The notes: generated by a model not told the origin, from the letters alone. Shown: positions 41,311 to 52,632, numbered from the stretch's first letter. The stretch: DNA of 64,000 nucleotides from Kiloniellaceae bacterium (GCA_021776175.1 JAJFGJ010000012.1:45117-109116), one strand, 5' to 3'. Program-made: numbers and translations.

Positions 41311-41334
41311 GTCTGCCTCAGAGCCTAGGCAGAC
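41311..41334. promoter_or_regulatory. Candidate operator palindrome in the divergent intergenic region
   Basis: GTCTGCCT (41311-41318) and AGGCAGAC (41327-41334) form a perfect inverted repeat with an 8-base spacer. It lies between the hydrolase start (41248) and the regulator start (41414), the expected place for a binding site of the winged-helix regulator. Confidence 0.5.
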
Positions 41335-41413
41335 TGGGAATCGAGCGCTTGAAGATCCGCTTTAGAATTCCTTGTGATTTGCTCTATTTTCGGCGTAGGA
41401 GGAGAAAAACGCT

Positions 41414-43006
41414 TTGATTTACGCCTTCGGGGCTTGTCGTCTGGACACGGATCGCCGGGAGCTTTGGCGCGGCGAGGAACCTGCCGCTGTGGAACCGCAG
41501 GTTTTCGACGTCTTGCAATGCCTCGTTGAAAATCGAGACCGCGTCGTCGGCAAGGAAGAGCTGATCGATCGCGTTTGGGAAGGGCGCTTCATCGCGGACG
41601 CAACCCTGAGCACCCGTATCAACGCCGCCCGCCGAGCGGTCGGCGACAATGGCAAGGATCAGGCGGTGATCCGGACCATCGCAAAACGAGGATTTAGGTT
41701 TGTCGCTGAGGTAATCCGTGAGTCCCCGACGGGCGCCATCACGACTGTCAGCAAACCAAGGCCGGACATCAAGGACGTCTCTGACATTGGCCCAACCGAA
41801 CGGCTGTCGCTGCCCGATAAGCCTTCGCTGGCGGTTATGCCATTCGCAAACGTATCGCCGGACCAGGAGAACGAGTATTTCGCCGACGGATTGACTGAGG
41901 ACATCATCACGGCGCTAACCTTTGTCCCGTGGCTCTTCGTCATCGCCCGGAACTCCACCTTCATATACAAAAGTCGCTCTTTGGACGCCCGACAAGTCGG
42001 CCACGAGCTAGGCGTCCAATACATCCTGGAAGGCAGCGTGCGCCAACAACACGACCGCCTCCGATTTACCGGACAACTTGTTGACGCGGAAAGCGGGGTT
42101 CAAATCTGGGCAGAAAAGTTCGACGGGACGTTGGCGGATGTCTTCGCTCTCCAGGATCAAATGACCGAGGCAGTGGTCGCTGCCATCGCGCCAAGTATCC
42201 GGGACGCGGAAATGGAGCGGGCTTCGCGAACGCAGACTCGCAATCTTGACGCCTATCACAACTATCTGCGTGCGCTTTCGGCATTGAGCCGGGCGCGAAC
42301 GGATTTGGCCGCCGAGCATCTGGAGCAGGCTATTGAGGCGGAACCGGGCTATGCCAAGGCCATAGCCATCCGCGCCTGGTGTTATACCACGCGTCTCTCA
42401 TGGTCGACGGGAATATCGGATGACGAAGAACGGCAGTCTGGGATCGACTTGGCTTTTCAGGCCTTGGATTACGACCACGCCGATCTCGAGGTCGCGGCGT
42501 TCGCCGGTTATACGTTGAGTTTTTTCGCCGCGGATATTGATCGAGGGTTGTCGCTCCTTCGGAATGCCACTGAAAAATGCCCGAGTTTTGCGTGGGCATG
42601 GACATCCAGGTCCATGCTCGAAGCAATTCATGGAGACCCCAGCCAAGCTGTCGAATTCGGCCGTATAGCGCAAAGACTAAGCCCGATGGACCCGATGATG
42701 TTCCGCACGCATATCGCCATATCTGCCGCGTTCGACACGATGCGAAATCATACGGCGGCATTGGAACACGCACGATTGGGGCTGCGACTCAATCAAAATC
42801 CCGTTATCCTTGAAACCATTAAGATAGGTAACCTCATGGCGCTTGGCCGCCTTGAGGAAGCGCGGAAGGAGGCCCAGGATTTCGCAACAAGAAATCAAGC
42901 CTTTCGAGTTATGCGCTTCATTGAACATTTGAAGCGATTCCGCAGCATGAAAGTTATCGTTGAAGAGCGAAGGGAAGCGCTTCTCCAGGCGGGCCTACCG
43001 GAATGA
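41414..43006 (+). CDS. CadC/OmpR-type winged-helix regulator with TolB-like and TPR domains
   Basis: A 530-residue cytosolic transcription regulator. Residues 1-98 form an OmpR-class DNA-binding winged helix (VEPQVFDVLQCLVENRDRVVGKEELIDRVWEG, then IRTIAKRGFRFVAEV). Residues ~135-265 form a TolB-N-like domain common in adenylate-cyclase-associated regulators (AVMPFANVSPDQENEYFADGLTEDIITAL, GSVRQQHDRLRFTGQLVDAESG). The rest is TPR-like helices. No membrane helix is seen. It starts at TTG 41414 with AGGAGGAG upstream. It lies divergent from the hydrolase-diiron operon, so it probably controls it. Base composition is less GC-rich than the flanks. Confidence 0.85.
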   Translation: MIYAFGACRLDTDRRELWRGEEPAAVEPQVFDVLQCLVENRDRVVGKEELIDRVWEGRFIADATLSTRINAARRAVGDNGKDQAVIRTIAKRGFRFVAEVIRESPTGAITTVSKPRPDIKDVSDIGPTERLSLPDKPSLAVMPFANVSPDQENEYFADGLTEDIITALTFVPWLFVIARNSTFIYKSRSLDARQVGHELGVQYILEGSVRQQHDRLRFTGQLVDAESGVQIWAEKFDGTLADVFALQDQMTEAVVAAIAPSIRDAEMERASRTQTRNLDAYHNYLRALSALSRARTDLAAEHLEQAIEAEPGYAKAIAIRAWCYTTRLSWSTGISDDEERQSGIDLAFQALDYDHADLEVAAFAGYTLSFFAADIDRGLSLLRNATEKCPSFAWAWTSRSMLEAIHGDPSQAVEFGRIAQRLSPMDPMMFRTHIAISAAFDTMRNHTAALEHARLGLRLNQNPVILETIKIGNLMALGRLEEARKEAQDFATRNQAFRVMRFIEHLKRFRSMKVIVEERREALLQAGLPE

Positions 43007-43200
43007 TGTTCTCGGACTGGGATAGGAAGTAGGGCTGGAAACCAGCCCCATAGGTGGGTCTGCCCGTTTAGGGTCAGGCCCAGAAGTGTTGACGACACCG
43101 CGCCATTGCCCACCGTGGGGCGTAAAGCCGGCATGACCTGCAAAGGAGTGGGTGTCCCAGACGTTGGTTTTGCAGGATTTCAAACGGAGACACGACTCGT
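43007..43200. other. Intergenic region after the regulator with a short hairpin
   Basis: GGGCTGG-AAA-CCAGCCC (43032-43048) is a perfect 7-pair hairpin 25 bases after the regulator stop, without a T-run. No gene is apparent in the remainder. Confidence 0.45.
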
Positions 43201-44283
43201 TCAGACGCGGTAGCGTTCGACCGCTTCTTGGTTCCAGTCCATGCCCAGGCCGGGTCCGCGCGCGGTGACGCAGCCATGTTCCACGGCCAGGGGTTCGCTC
43301 AATATGGCATCCGCCAGGTTGAGGTACTCAAGCCAATGGGCGCCCGGCGTCACCGGCAGGACATGGGCGCTGACCTCGATAAACAGGTGACTCGAAACCG
43401 GCACGCTCGCGGCCTCGGCCACGCCCATGGCGCGCAGCCACCCGGTGATACCGCCGATCTTCATCGCGTCGGGCATGGCATAGTCGCAGGCGCCGGCCTC
43501 GATCGCCTTGGCCATGTCGATCGGGAACCACCAGTTTTCGCCGGTCTGGATCGGAATCGCGGAGGAAGCCCGCACCTTGGCGTGGCCGTGAAAGTCCTCG
43601 GCCGGGACCGGCTCCTCGACCCAGGTCAGGTCGTATTCCGCCAAGTGCTCGATCCGCCGTATGGCTTCCGGCACGCTGAGGGACTGGTTGTAATCGACCA
43701 TGAGGGCGATCTCGGGCCCCAGAATGTCGCGCACGGCGGCGACGGTTTCCACGTCGTGACGCAGGCTGCCGCCGCCGATCTTGATCTTGATGCCGCGAAA
43801 ACCGCGCGCCAGGGATTGTTCGAGCGCCTGCCGGTCCGCGACCGGATCGAGAATTCCAAAACTGTCATAGGCTTTAACCGGGGCCGCCTCCCCGCCCAGA
43901 AGCGTCACCACGGGGACGCCACGCGCCCGGCCGAGGGCATCCCAAAGCGCCATGTCCACCCCGGACAGGGCCATGCCCACCAAGCCTTGGCGGCCGAGCA
44001 AGCGGAACCGTAAATCGAGATCCCGCATCCGCTCCACGGGGCTGATCGTCTGGCCCTCGATCGCCTCGCCCAGGCTGTTCAGAAAATGTTCGAGCGGTTT
44101 GAGGGTCGCCGGCGTGTAGCCGAAAATATAGGCCCGGCCGGTGACGCCCTCCTCGGTCAGAATATCGATGAGGATAAGCGGCGCCTTGGGTATGGAGCCC
44201 ACGGCGGTGCGCAGCGGCCGCGCCAAGGGCACCAAGACGCTTTGGGCTTCAAGGGACCGTATTTTCGGCAGATTTTCGAGCAT
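43201..44283 (-). CDS. Mandelate racemase (enolase superfamily, MR subgroup)
   Basis: A 360-residue enzyme. The catalytic and metal residues, counted from the ATG at 44283, are Lys166-x-Lys168 (IKIKIG), Asp197 (MVDYNQSL), Glu223 (VEEP), Glu249 (GEN), Asp272 (MPDAMKIGG), His299 (SSHLF) and Glu319 (HWLEYL). Each lies exactly two positions after the residues known from Pseudomonas putida mandelate racemase (K164, K166, D195, E221, E247, D270, H297, E317). The N-terminal capping domain also matches (VPLARPLRTAVG, YTPATLKPL). It should catalyse 1,1-proton transfer on an alpha-hydroxy acid. No mandelate dehydrogenase or benzoylformate decarboxylase is adjacent. Confidence 0.9.
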   Translation of the reverse strand: MLENLPKIRSLEAQSVLVPLARPLRTAVGSIPKAPLILIDILTEEGVTGRAYIFGYTPATLKPLEHFLNSLGEAIEGQTISPVERMRDLDLRFRLLGRQGLVGMALSGVDMALWDALGRARGVPVVTLLGGEAAPVKAYDSFGILDPVADRQALEQSLARGFRGIKIKIGGGSLRHDVETVAAVRDILGPEIALMVDYNQSLSVPEAIRRIEHLAEYDLTWVEEPVPAEDFHGHAKVRASSAIPIQTGENWWFPIDMAKAIEAGACDYAMPDAMKIGGITGWLRAMGVAEAASVPVSSHLFIEVSAHVLPVTPGAHWLEYLNLADAILSEPLAVEHGCVTARGPGLGMDWNQEAVERYRV

Positions 44284-44386
44284 GGCCGTCTCCTGTAGCG
44301 CGCGTTGGAACTTTGCGCCAAGATTAGACCGGCGCTGGATTTATGTACACTTTGCCTTGGCCCTGCCCCGGATCATAGTGTGCGTC

Positions 44387-45310
44387 ATGTCCGATTCCAT
44401 GAAGGTCTTCGACCGCCGCGCCGTGCGCCGGCACCGGGCCCGCGCCACGCCGAATCTAGGCGGTCACGATTTTCTATTCCGCGAGATCGCCGGGCGCCTG
44501 GCGGAACGCCTGGACGAGGTGGCCCGGAAATTCCCGCGCGCCCTGGACCTGGGGTGCCACGGGGGCGAGATGTCCGCCGCCCTGGCCGGGCGCGGCGGGA
44601 TCGAGACGCTGGTTCAATGCGACCTGGCCCCGGAAATGGCGCTTGCGGCCGCGTGCAACGGACGCCCAAGCCTGGCTGCGGACGAGGAAGCCCTGCCTTT
44701 CGCCCCGGCCAGCTTCGATGTGGTTGTGAGCGCGCTCAGCCTGCACTGGGTCAACGATCTGCCCGGCACGCTTCTGCAGCTTCGCCAGATCTTGAAGCCC
44801 GACGGCCTGCTGCTGGTGGCCATGCTGGGCGGCGAAACCTTGCGCGAATTGCGCGGCGCCCTGATGGAAGCGGAGATTACCGAGGAGGACGGCGCCAGCC
44901 CGCGCGTCTCGCCCTTCGCCGAGGTCCGCGACGCGGGCGGCCTGCTGCAACGCGCCGGTTTCGCCTTGCCCTTGGCCGACAAGGACACCGTCCCCGTGAC
45001 CTATCCCAATGCGCTGGCCCTCATGCGCGATCTGCGCGGCATGGGCGAGGCCAACGCCGTGCGCACCCGGCGCAAAAGCGCCTCGCGCCGGGCCACCCTA
45101 CTGCGCGCGGCGGCGAACTATGAAGAAAAGTTCGCCAAGGCCGGGGGCCGCCTAACCGCGACCTTCGAGGTCATCTACCTGACCGCCTGGGCCCCCGCGC
45201 CCGACCAACCCAAGGCCCTCAGGCCCGGCAGCGCGCGAACCAGCCTCGCCGAGGCCCTGGGCACCGGCGAAGGGCCGGGCGGCGAAAAGGCGAAGCGGGA
45301 TCGTTCATGA
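44387..45310 (+). CDS. SAM-dependent methyltransferase, BioC/NDUFAF5-like
   Basis: A 307-residue protein matching the alphaproteobacterial NDUFAF5/BioC-like family, usually found next to comF. Landmarks are SMKVFDRRAVRRHRARA at the start, motif I RALDLGCHGGEMSAAL, DLAPEMAL, and LPFAPASFDVVVSALSLHWVNDLPG. In mitochondria NDUFAF5 hydroxylates an arginine of complex I; the bacterial role is open. The ATG at 44387 is chosen; ATG 44399 is an alternative and the long upstream frame is non-conserved. It overlaps the next gene by ATGA. Confidence 0.85.
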   Translation: MSDSMKVFDRRAVRRHRARATPNLGGHDFLFREIAGRLAERLDEVARKFPRALDLGCHGGEMSAALAGRGGIETLVQCDLAPEMALAAACNGRPSLAADEEALPFAPASFDVVVSALSLHWVNDLPGTLLQLRQILKPDGLLLVAMLGGETLRELRGALMEAEITEEDGASPRVSPFAEVRDAGGLLQRAGFALPLADKDTVPVTYPNALALMRDLRGMGEANAVRTRRKSASRRATLLRAAANYEEKFAKAGGRLTATFEVIYLTAWAPAPDQPKALRPGSARTSLAEALGTGEGPGGEKAKRDRS

Positions 45311-46245
45311 ATTCGGATATTTTCAAGAAGCTGGAGCTAAGGCTCGGGCGTCTCCATGCCAGGCAGCGCCTTGGCATGGAGATGGACGACGAGGCGCGGG
45401 TCTTCGGCGGGGGGTTGAATTTCTTTCACATCGAGAACTGGTATTCCGTTCATTCCGTCATTCGAAACACGCTGAAGCTGACCGGCTTGTATTGGCGCGG
45501 GCGCCGGAACGCGGAACGGATAGAAGTCAGGCGAAATCCAATTCTCTTACCCCGCCTGCCCGCGCCTTTCGACGGCTACACCATTCTGCACATCAGCGAC
45601 ATGCACGTGGACATGAACCAGGGTGCCATGGCGCGCCTGATGGAGCTTGTCGCGGACCTCGACTACGACGCCTGCGTCCTGACCGGCGACTTCCGGGCCA
45701 AGACCTTCGGCCCTTTCGATGCGACTCTCGAAGGACTGGCGCGGGTGCGAACCCGCCTCAAGGATCCAGTCTACGGCGTTCTGGGCAACCACGATACGAT
45801 CCTCATGGTTCCCGGAATGGAAGAGATCGGAATCCGCATGCTGCTCAACGAGTCCGAGACCATCGAACGGAGCGGAGAGTGCATTCACATGGCCGGTATC
45901 GACGACGCCCACTATTTCCGCGCCGATAACATGGAGAAGGCCGCGGCCCGGATTCCACCCCGCGAGGTTTCCATCCTGCTGTCCCACACGCCGGAGATTT
46001 ACCGGCAAGCGGCCCATGCCGAGTTCGATGTGCTCCTGAGCGGTCATACCCATGGCGGCCAGATCTGCCTTCCCGGCTCCATCCCGATCACCCTTGACGC
46101 CGCCTTGCCCCGGCGCTTGGGATCGGGCCCCTGGCGTTATGGCGACATGCGCGGATACACTTCGGCCGGCGCCGGATCCTGCATTGTGCCCGTGCGGCTC
46201 AACTGCCCCCCCGAGATTACCTTGCATCGCCTCGAACGTCCGTGA
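45307..46245 (+). CDS. Metallophosphoesterase (YkuE/YaeI-like)
   Basis: A 312-residue calcineurin-like phosphoesterase. The five metal-binding blocks are in order: HISDMHVDM (D, H), LTGDFRAK (GD), VLGNHDTIL (GNHD), ILLSHTPEIY (H) and LSGHTHGGQI (GHxH). Relatives of the YaeI/YkuE type hydrolyse phosphodiesters or UDP-linked lipids at the membrane face. The N-terminal ~90 residues are basic and lack an evident membrane helix. The ATG overlaps the methyltransferase stop, suggesting coupling. Confidence 0.88.
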   Translation: MNSDIFKKLELRLGRLHARQRLGMEMDDEARVFGGGLNFFHIENWYSVHSVIRNTLKLTGLYWRGRRNAERIEVRRNPILLPRLPAPFDGYTILHISDMHVDMNQGAMARLMELVADLDYDACVLTGDFRAKTFGPFDATLEGLARVRTRLKDPVYGVLGNHDTILMVPGMEEIGIRMLLNESETIERSGECIHMAGIDDAHYFRADNMEKAAARIPPREVSILLSHTPEIYRQAAHAEFDVLLSGHTHGGQICLPGSIPITLDAALPRRLGSGPWRYGDMRGYTSAGAGSCIVPVRLNCPPEITLHRLERP

Positions 46246-46254
46246 CCACAGGCC

Positions 46255-46743
46255 CTAGTATGGGCGGTCGCGGATGCGGAGCTTGTAGAGCAGGCGGGAC
46301 AACAAGAGTTCGCCGACGAAAAAGACGGCGGCGGCGGCCGCGATATCTACCGCGGTCAGTGAAAGCGCGTTTCGGCAGGCGAGAAGCGGGAACAGCGACT
46401 CCGGTACTTGATCGAGGCCGAGCGCTTGGCTGCTGGGTGGAAGTTTCATGCGGCGCTTCAAGAAGCTGGAAAAGAGATCGCCGGTCATGGCCGCCGCGCC
46501 GGCCAGCGCCCCGGTTTTCAGGTCCAGGCCGATCAGGGGCGCCACCCCGGCGGTGGCGATAATCGCGAAGGCGAAACCGCGCAGGGTCTTGGAGGATCCG
46601 AACAGCGGCCGGCCATCGACGAAGCGGATGCCGCAATCGAGGGGATAAGCCAAGCGGTCTCCCAGAACCTTCTTGGCGATCACGGGGGCGCCGTTCGCCA
46701 GGGCGATAAGGATCAGGACCTGAAAAATAACCGCGACCTGCAT
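46255..46743 (-). CDS. CDP-archaeol synthase (CarS/DUF46) family membrane protein
   Basis: A 162-residue membrane protein with about four hydrophobic segments. It has the CarS family signature: ANGAPVIAKK near residue 17, DGRPLFGSSKTLRG near residue 44 and GDLFSSFLKRRMKLPPSS near residue 88. Archaeal members transfer CMP to digeranylgeranylglycerol; bacterial homologues are related to CdsA and their lipid substrate is not defined. The ATG at 46743 is used. It is convergent with the phosphoesterase gene. Confidence 0.82.
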   Translation of the reverse strand: MQVAVIFQVLILIALANGAPVIAKKVLGDRLAYPLDCGIRFVDGRPLFGSSKTLRGFAFAIIATAGVAPLIGLDLKTGALAGAAAMTGDLFSSFLKRRMKLPPSSQALGLDQVPESLFPLLACRNALSLTAVDIAAAAAVFFVGELLLSRLLYKLRIRDRPY

Positions 46744-46788
46744 GGCCCAAGTCTATGCCATGACGCCTTACCGACAAAGTCCGCGTCC

Positions 46789-47268
46789 TTAGAGCAAATC
46801 ACGCAACAACGGAACCAACGGCGCGTCGGCGGGCGGCATTTCGTAGTCGCCGAGCCGCATGGGACGGACCCACTTTAGCTCCTGCCCCTCGCGCCCGGCC
46901 GGCGTGCCGCGCCAGGTGCGGCAAACGTAAAGCGGCATGAGCAGATGAAACGTCTCATAGGCGTGGGAGGCGAAGCCGATGGGCGCCAGGCAGCTTTGCC
47001 GCGTGTCGATGCCAAGCTCTTCCCGGACCTCGCGCACCACGGCCTGTTCGGGCGTTTCGCCGTCCTGGACCTTGCCGCCGGGAAACTCCCATAGGCCGGC
47101 CATGGACTTGCCCTCGGGCCGTCTGGCCAGCAGGACGCGGCCATCGGCATCGACCAATGCCACCGCGCTGACCAGCAGAATAGGTTTGGCCTGGGTGACC
47201 GCGCGCTCACCGGCGTTCCAGCACCCCTCGCCCAGCTCGCGGTCCGCGTCAGCTTCGGTAGTCGGCAT
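46789..47268 (-). CDS. mutT: 8-oxo-dGTP diphosphatase MutT (Nudix hydrolase)
   Basis: A 159-residue Nudix hydrolase that removes oxidised dGTP. The Nudix box GGKVQDGETPEQAVVREVREELGI is complete at about residues 69-92, following LLARRPEGKSMAGLWEFPGG, the MutT pattern. ATG at 47268 overlaps argJ by 20 bases; an internal GTG (VTQAKPILLV) would remove 23 non-conserved residues and is an alternative start. It follows argJ on the same strand. Confidence 0.9.
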   Translation of the reverse strand: MPTTEADADRELGEGCWNAGERAVTQAKPILLVSAVALVDADGRVLLARRPEGKSMAGLWEFPGGKVQDGETPEQAVVREVREELGIDTRQSCLAPIGFASHAYETFHLLMPLYVCRTWRGTPAGREGQELKWVRPMRLGDYEMPPADAPLVPLLRDLL

Positions 47269-48481
47269 TGATGTCGATATAGCCGTGAGTCAGGTCGCAG
47301 GTCCAGACGGTGGCGGCACCCCGGCCGACACCGACATCGACCTCGAAAGTGATTTCGGGTTCCTTCATATGACGCGCGACCGGTGTTTCGTCGTATCCGG
47401 GAACCACGAGGCCATGGCGCGCGACCTCGATTCCGCCGATGCGGATCGCCAGACGGTCGCGGTCGGCCTTCTCGCCCGCCTTGCCCACGGCCATGACGAT
47501 GCGGCCCCAGTTGGGGTCCTCGCCCGCGATCGCGGTCTTGACCAGGGGCGAATTGGCGATCGACAGGCCTATTCGCCGCGCGGCGCGCTTCGACACGGCG
47601 CCGGATACGGATATGGTAACGAATTTGCTGGCCCCCTCGCCATCGCGCACGAGTTGATGGGCCAGATCGCGCAAGAGGTCGAAGAGCGCCGCCCGGAAAC
47701 CCTTGAGCAAGGGATCGCCAAGGCCGGACACGCGCTTGTGCTTGGTTTGCCCGGTCGCGCACAGCAGCAGCGTGTCGCTGGTCGAGGTATCGCTATCCAC
47801 CGTGATGGAGTTGAAGCTGTCCGCCGCGCCGCGCGCCAGCAGCGCTTGCAGGGTTTTGGCGGGAATCTTGGCATCGGTGGTCACAAAGGACAGCATGGTC
47901 GCCATGTCGGGCGCGATCATGCCGGAGCCCTTGGCGATGCCGTTGATGGTCACCGGCACGCCGCCGATTTCCGCCCCGCGAGTGGCGCCCTTGGGGAAGG
48001 TATCCGTGGTCATGATGGCCTTGGCCGCGCCCTGCCAGGCGTTTTCATGGAGGCTGGATTTTAGCCCGCGCAGGGCCGCCGTGATCTTTTCGTCCGCCAG
48101 GCGTTCGCCGATGACACCGGTGGAGGCGACAAAAATTTCCGTCTTCTTGGCCGCCAGCAGGCCGGCGGTGGTCTCCACCACCCTTTGGACCGAGGCGAGC
48201 CCGACCGAGCCGGTGAAGGCGTTGGCGTTACCGGAATTGACCACGATGGCCCGACCGCGCCCACCTTTAAGCGCACGCCGGCACCACAGGACCGGCGCCG
48301 AGGCGGTGTGCGACTGGGTCAGCACCCCGGCCACCGCGGTCCCCGGCGCCAATTCGATCAAGCAAACGTCGTCGCGCCCGGCATAGCGCACCCCGCAGGC
48401 GGCGGTGGCCAAGCGCACGCCGGCGACCCGCGGCAGATCGGGAAAAGCGGCCGGAGCCAATGGCGAGACTCGCGGCGCCAT
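47249..48481 (-). CDS. argJ: Bifunctional ornithine acetyltransferase / N-acetylglutamate synthase
   Basis: A 410-residue ArgJ, which moves the acetyl group from N-acetylornithine to glutamate in cyclic arginine synthesis. The autoproteolysis site is in KGSGMIAPDMATMLSF, between Ala and Thr, the Thr becoming the nucleophile of the beta chain. IVVNSGNANAFTG near residue 80 and the terminal INADYRS are family hallmarks. Start ATG 48481. The order parvulin, argJ, mutT on the minus strand with secA divergent is common in alphaproteobacteria. Confidence 0.95.
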   Translation of the reverse strand: MAPRVSPLAPAAFPDLPRVAGVRLATAACGVRYAGRDDVCLIELAPGTAVAGVLTQSHTASAPVLWCRRALKGGRGRAIVVNSGNANAFTGSVGLASVQRVVETTAGLLAAKKTEIFVASTGVIGERLADEKITAALRGLKSSLHENAWQGAAKAIMTTDTFPKGATRGAEIGGVPVTINGIAKGSGMIAPDMATMLSFVTTDAKIPAKTLQALLARGAADSFNSITVDSDTSTSDTLLLCATGQTKHKRVSGLGDPLLKGFRAALFDLLRDLAHQLVRDGEGASKFVTISVSGAVSKRAARRIGLSIANSPLVKTAIAGEDPNWGRIVMAVGKAGEKADRDRLAIRIGGIEVARHGLVVPGYDETPVARHMKEPEITFEVDVGVGRGAATVWTCDLTHGYIDINADYRS

Positions 48482-48505
48482 CTCACCCTGCCCCGAGCAT
48501 AACTC

Positions 48506-49372
48506 TTACTGCGCGGCGGCCGCGCCCGGCATCATGCTTGCGCCGGCGGGCGTGATTTCGATATCGGCCGATTCCCGCAAGCCGCTGAGCACGGTTTCCA
48601 CGCTCTGACGGGCCATATCCTGGCGAAGCTGCGGCTCCATTTCCTCGAAACCGGGGGCCGTGACATCGCGCCGGTCCTCGACCTTGATGACGTGCCAACC
48701 GAACTGAGTCTTGACCGGTTCCTTGGTGAACTGACCCGGCTCCAGCGCACTGGCGGCGGTGGAAAATTCGGGGACCATCTGATCGTCGGTGAAATATCCC
48801 AGATCGCCGCCCTGAGGGCCGGAGGGGCCCGTCGAATGTTCCTTGGCCAGTTCCGCGAAATCGCCGCCGCCATCGAGCTTGGCGACAATATCGCGCGCCT
48901 CTTCCTCGGTTTCCAGGAGGATGTGCCGGGCTTTCTGTTCGCTCTTCGGCGGGTTGGCCGCGAGAAAAGCTTGATAGCTGGCCTGGAGCGCCTCCTCGGT
49001 GATCAAGGCCGTGATGGCGCGCTCGATCCAGGTTTCGCGGATCACACGCTCCTCCTGCTCCGCCACGCGCTCCTTCACTTCCGGATCGCCAGCCAGGCCC
49101 TCGGCTTGACCGGCGGCATAGGCCAGCTTGAAATCCACCAGGCGCTGGACCAGAAGCGGGTAAACTTGGGCGATCTGCGACTGATACTGGGGGGGCAAGG
49201 TTTGCGCCATGACCATGACCGCCGAGTGCCTGATCTCCTCGCCGTTGACGCGGGCCACGACCGGATCGTCACCGGCATTAGGGGTTTCGCTCTGGGCGGA
49301 CACGGCGATGGGCTGCGCCAGCAAAGCGATGGCAAAGGTCATCGCGGCCAGTATCGGGCGAATCGATGGCAT
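48506..49372 (-). CDS. Periplasmic parvulin-type peptidyl-prolyl isomerase
   Basis: A 288-residue exported foldase of the PpiC/PrsA/SurA type. A signal peptide (residues 1-26, ending AVSAQ) is followed by a SurA-like helical region and a parvulin domain at about residues 145-245 (KARHILLETEEEARDIV, AKEHSTGPSGPQGGDLGYF, VKTQFGWHVIKV). It assists folding of periplasmic and outer-membrane proteins. The ATG at 49372 is preceded by AGGAGA. It sits divergent from secA, which fits a secretion-linked role. Confidence 0.92.
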   Translation of the reverse strand: MPSIRPILAAMTFAIALLAQPIAVSAQSETPNAGDDPVVARVNGEEIRHSAVMVMAQTLPPQYQSQIAQVYPLLVQRLVDFKLAYAAGQAEGLAGDPEVKERVAEQEERVIRETWIERAITALITEEALQASYQAFLAANPPKSEQKARHILLETEEEARDIVAKLDGGGDFAELAKEHSTGPSGPQGGDLGYFTDDQMVPEFSTAASALEPGQFTKEPVKTQFGWHVIKVEDRRDVTAPGFEEMEPQLRQDMARQSVETVLSGLRESADIEITPAGASMMPGAAAAQ

Positions 49373-49552
49373 GGGTATCTCCTTAAATCGGGTCGCGGCC
49401 CGGCCGGGAATTCATGCGGCTAAGCCATTGCTTGGCCGCATCATGCACGGCAGAACCAGCGGCACAAGCCTGCCCGCGCGGGCGCCCGGGCCATGGCCGC
49501 GGCCCCGGCCGCCGCCGGGATGCCGCCGTCCGCCGCGGCCCTGGGCTCAGCG

Positions 49553-49581
49553 TTGACAGATAGCCTCCGGGCGCCTATGTG
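49553..49581 (+). promoter_or_regulatory. Sigma-70-type promoter of secA
   Basis: TTGACA (49553-49558), a 17-base spacer and TATGTG (49576-49581) form a good housekeeping promoter with a perfect -35, ending 52 bases before the secA ATG. Confidence 0.65.
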
Positions 49582-49633
49582 TGATCGAGAAAACTAGCGT
49601 TTTTCCGCCCCTTACCCCATCTTGAGGTCACCC

Positions 49634-52351
<2,718 letters not shown>

Positions 52352-52395
52352 CCGCCTAAGCCCAAACCGTCCGATTTCCCGCGCCGCGCCCTTCC

Positions 52396-52428
52396 CTGTT
52401 AATTCCCTGCCGAGCAGGGAATTAACAG
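52396..52428. repeat. 15-bp perfect inverted repeat
   Basis: CTGTTAATTCCCTGC (52396-52410) and GCAGGGAATTAACAG (52414-52428) are separated by CGA. There is no T-run, and it is 45 bases after secA. The AT-containing arms are unlike the local composition; a mobile-element end or remnant is possible. Confidence 0.75.
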
Positions 52429-52557
52429 AAGCCGGAGTCCCGGCCCCCGCCCAGACCTCGCGCCCCAAGACTAACACCCGGCCCGGCCCAGGCAATTCAA
52501 AGCCTGGGGAAAACGGAGAGATTGCACTCAAAGTCGTGCAACCCGGCGATGATGAAT

Positions 52558-52607
52558 GCACTGTCACCGTAATTCCCGTAATTCCATTTAGTGCACTGTC
52601 ACCGTAC
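52558..52607. repeat. Two 15-bp direct repeats with 35-bp period
   Basis: TGCACTGTCACCGTA occurs at 52558-52572 and 52593-52607. AATTCC strings recur around both copies (52573, 52581 and 52621). This iteron-like layout sits just downstream of the AT-rich orphan gene and could be an insertion-sequence end remnant. Confidence 0.7.
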
Positions 52608-52632
52608 TCCCGCCACCGGAATTCCAAAAGCT

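Noticed and set aside
43007..43200. Possible transposase fragment on the minus strand (THSFAGHAGFTPHGGQWRG-like reading)
   Set aside because: No transposase family motif is recognised and the frame is short; a chance open frame is more likely.
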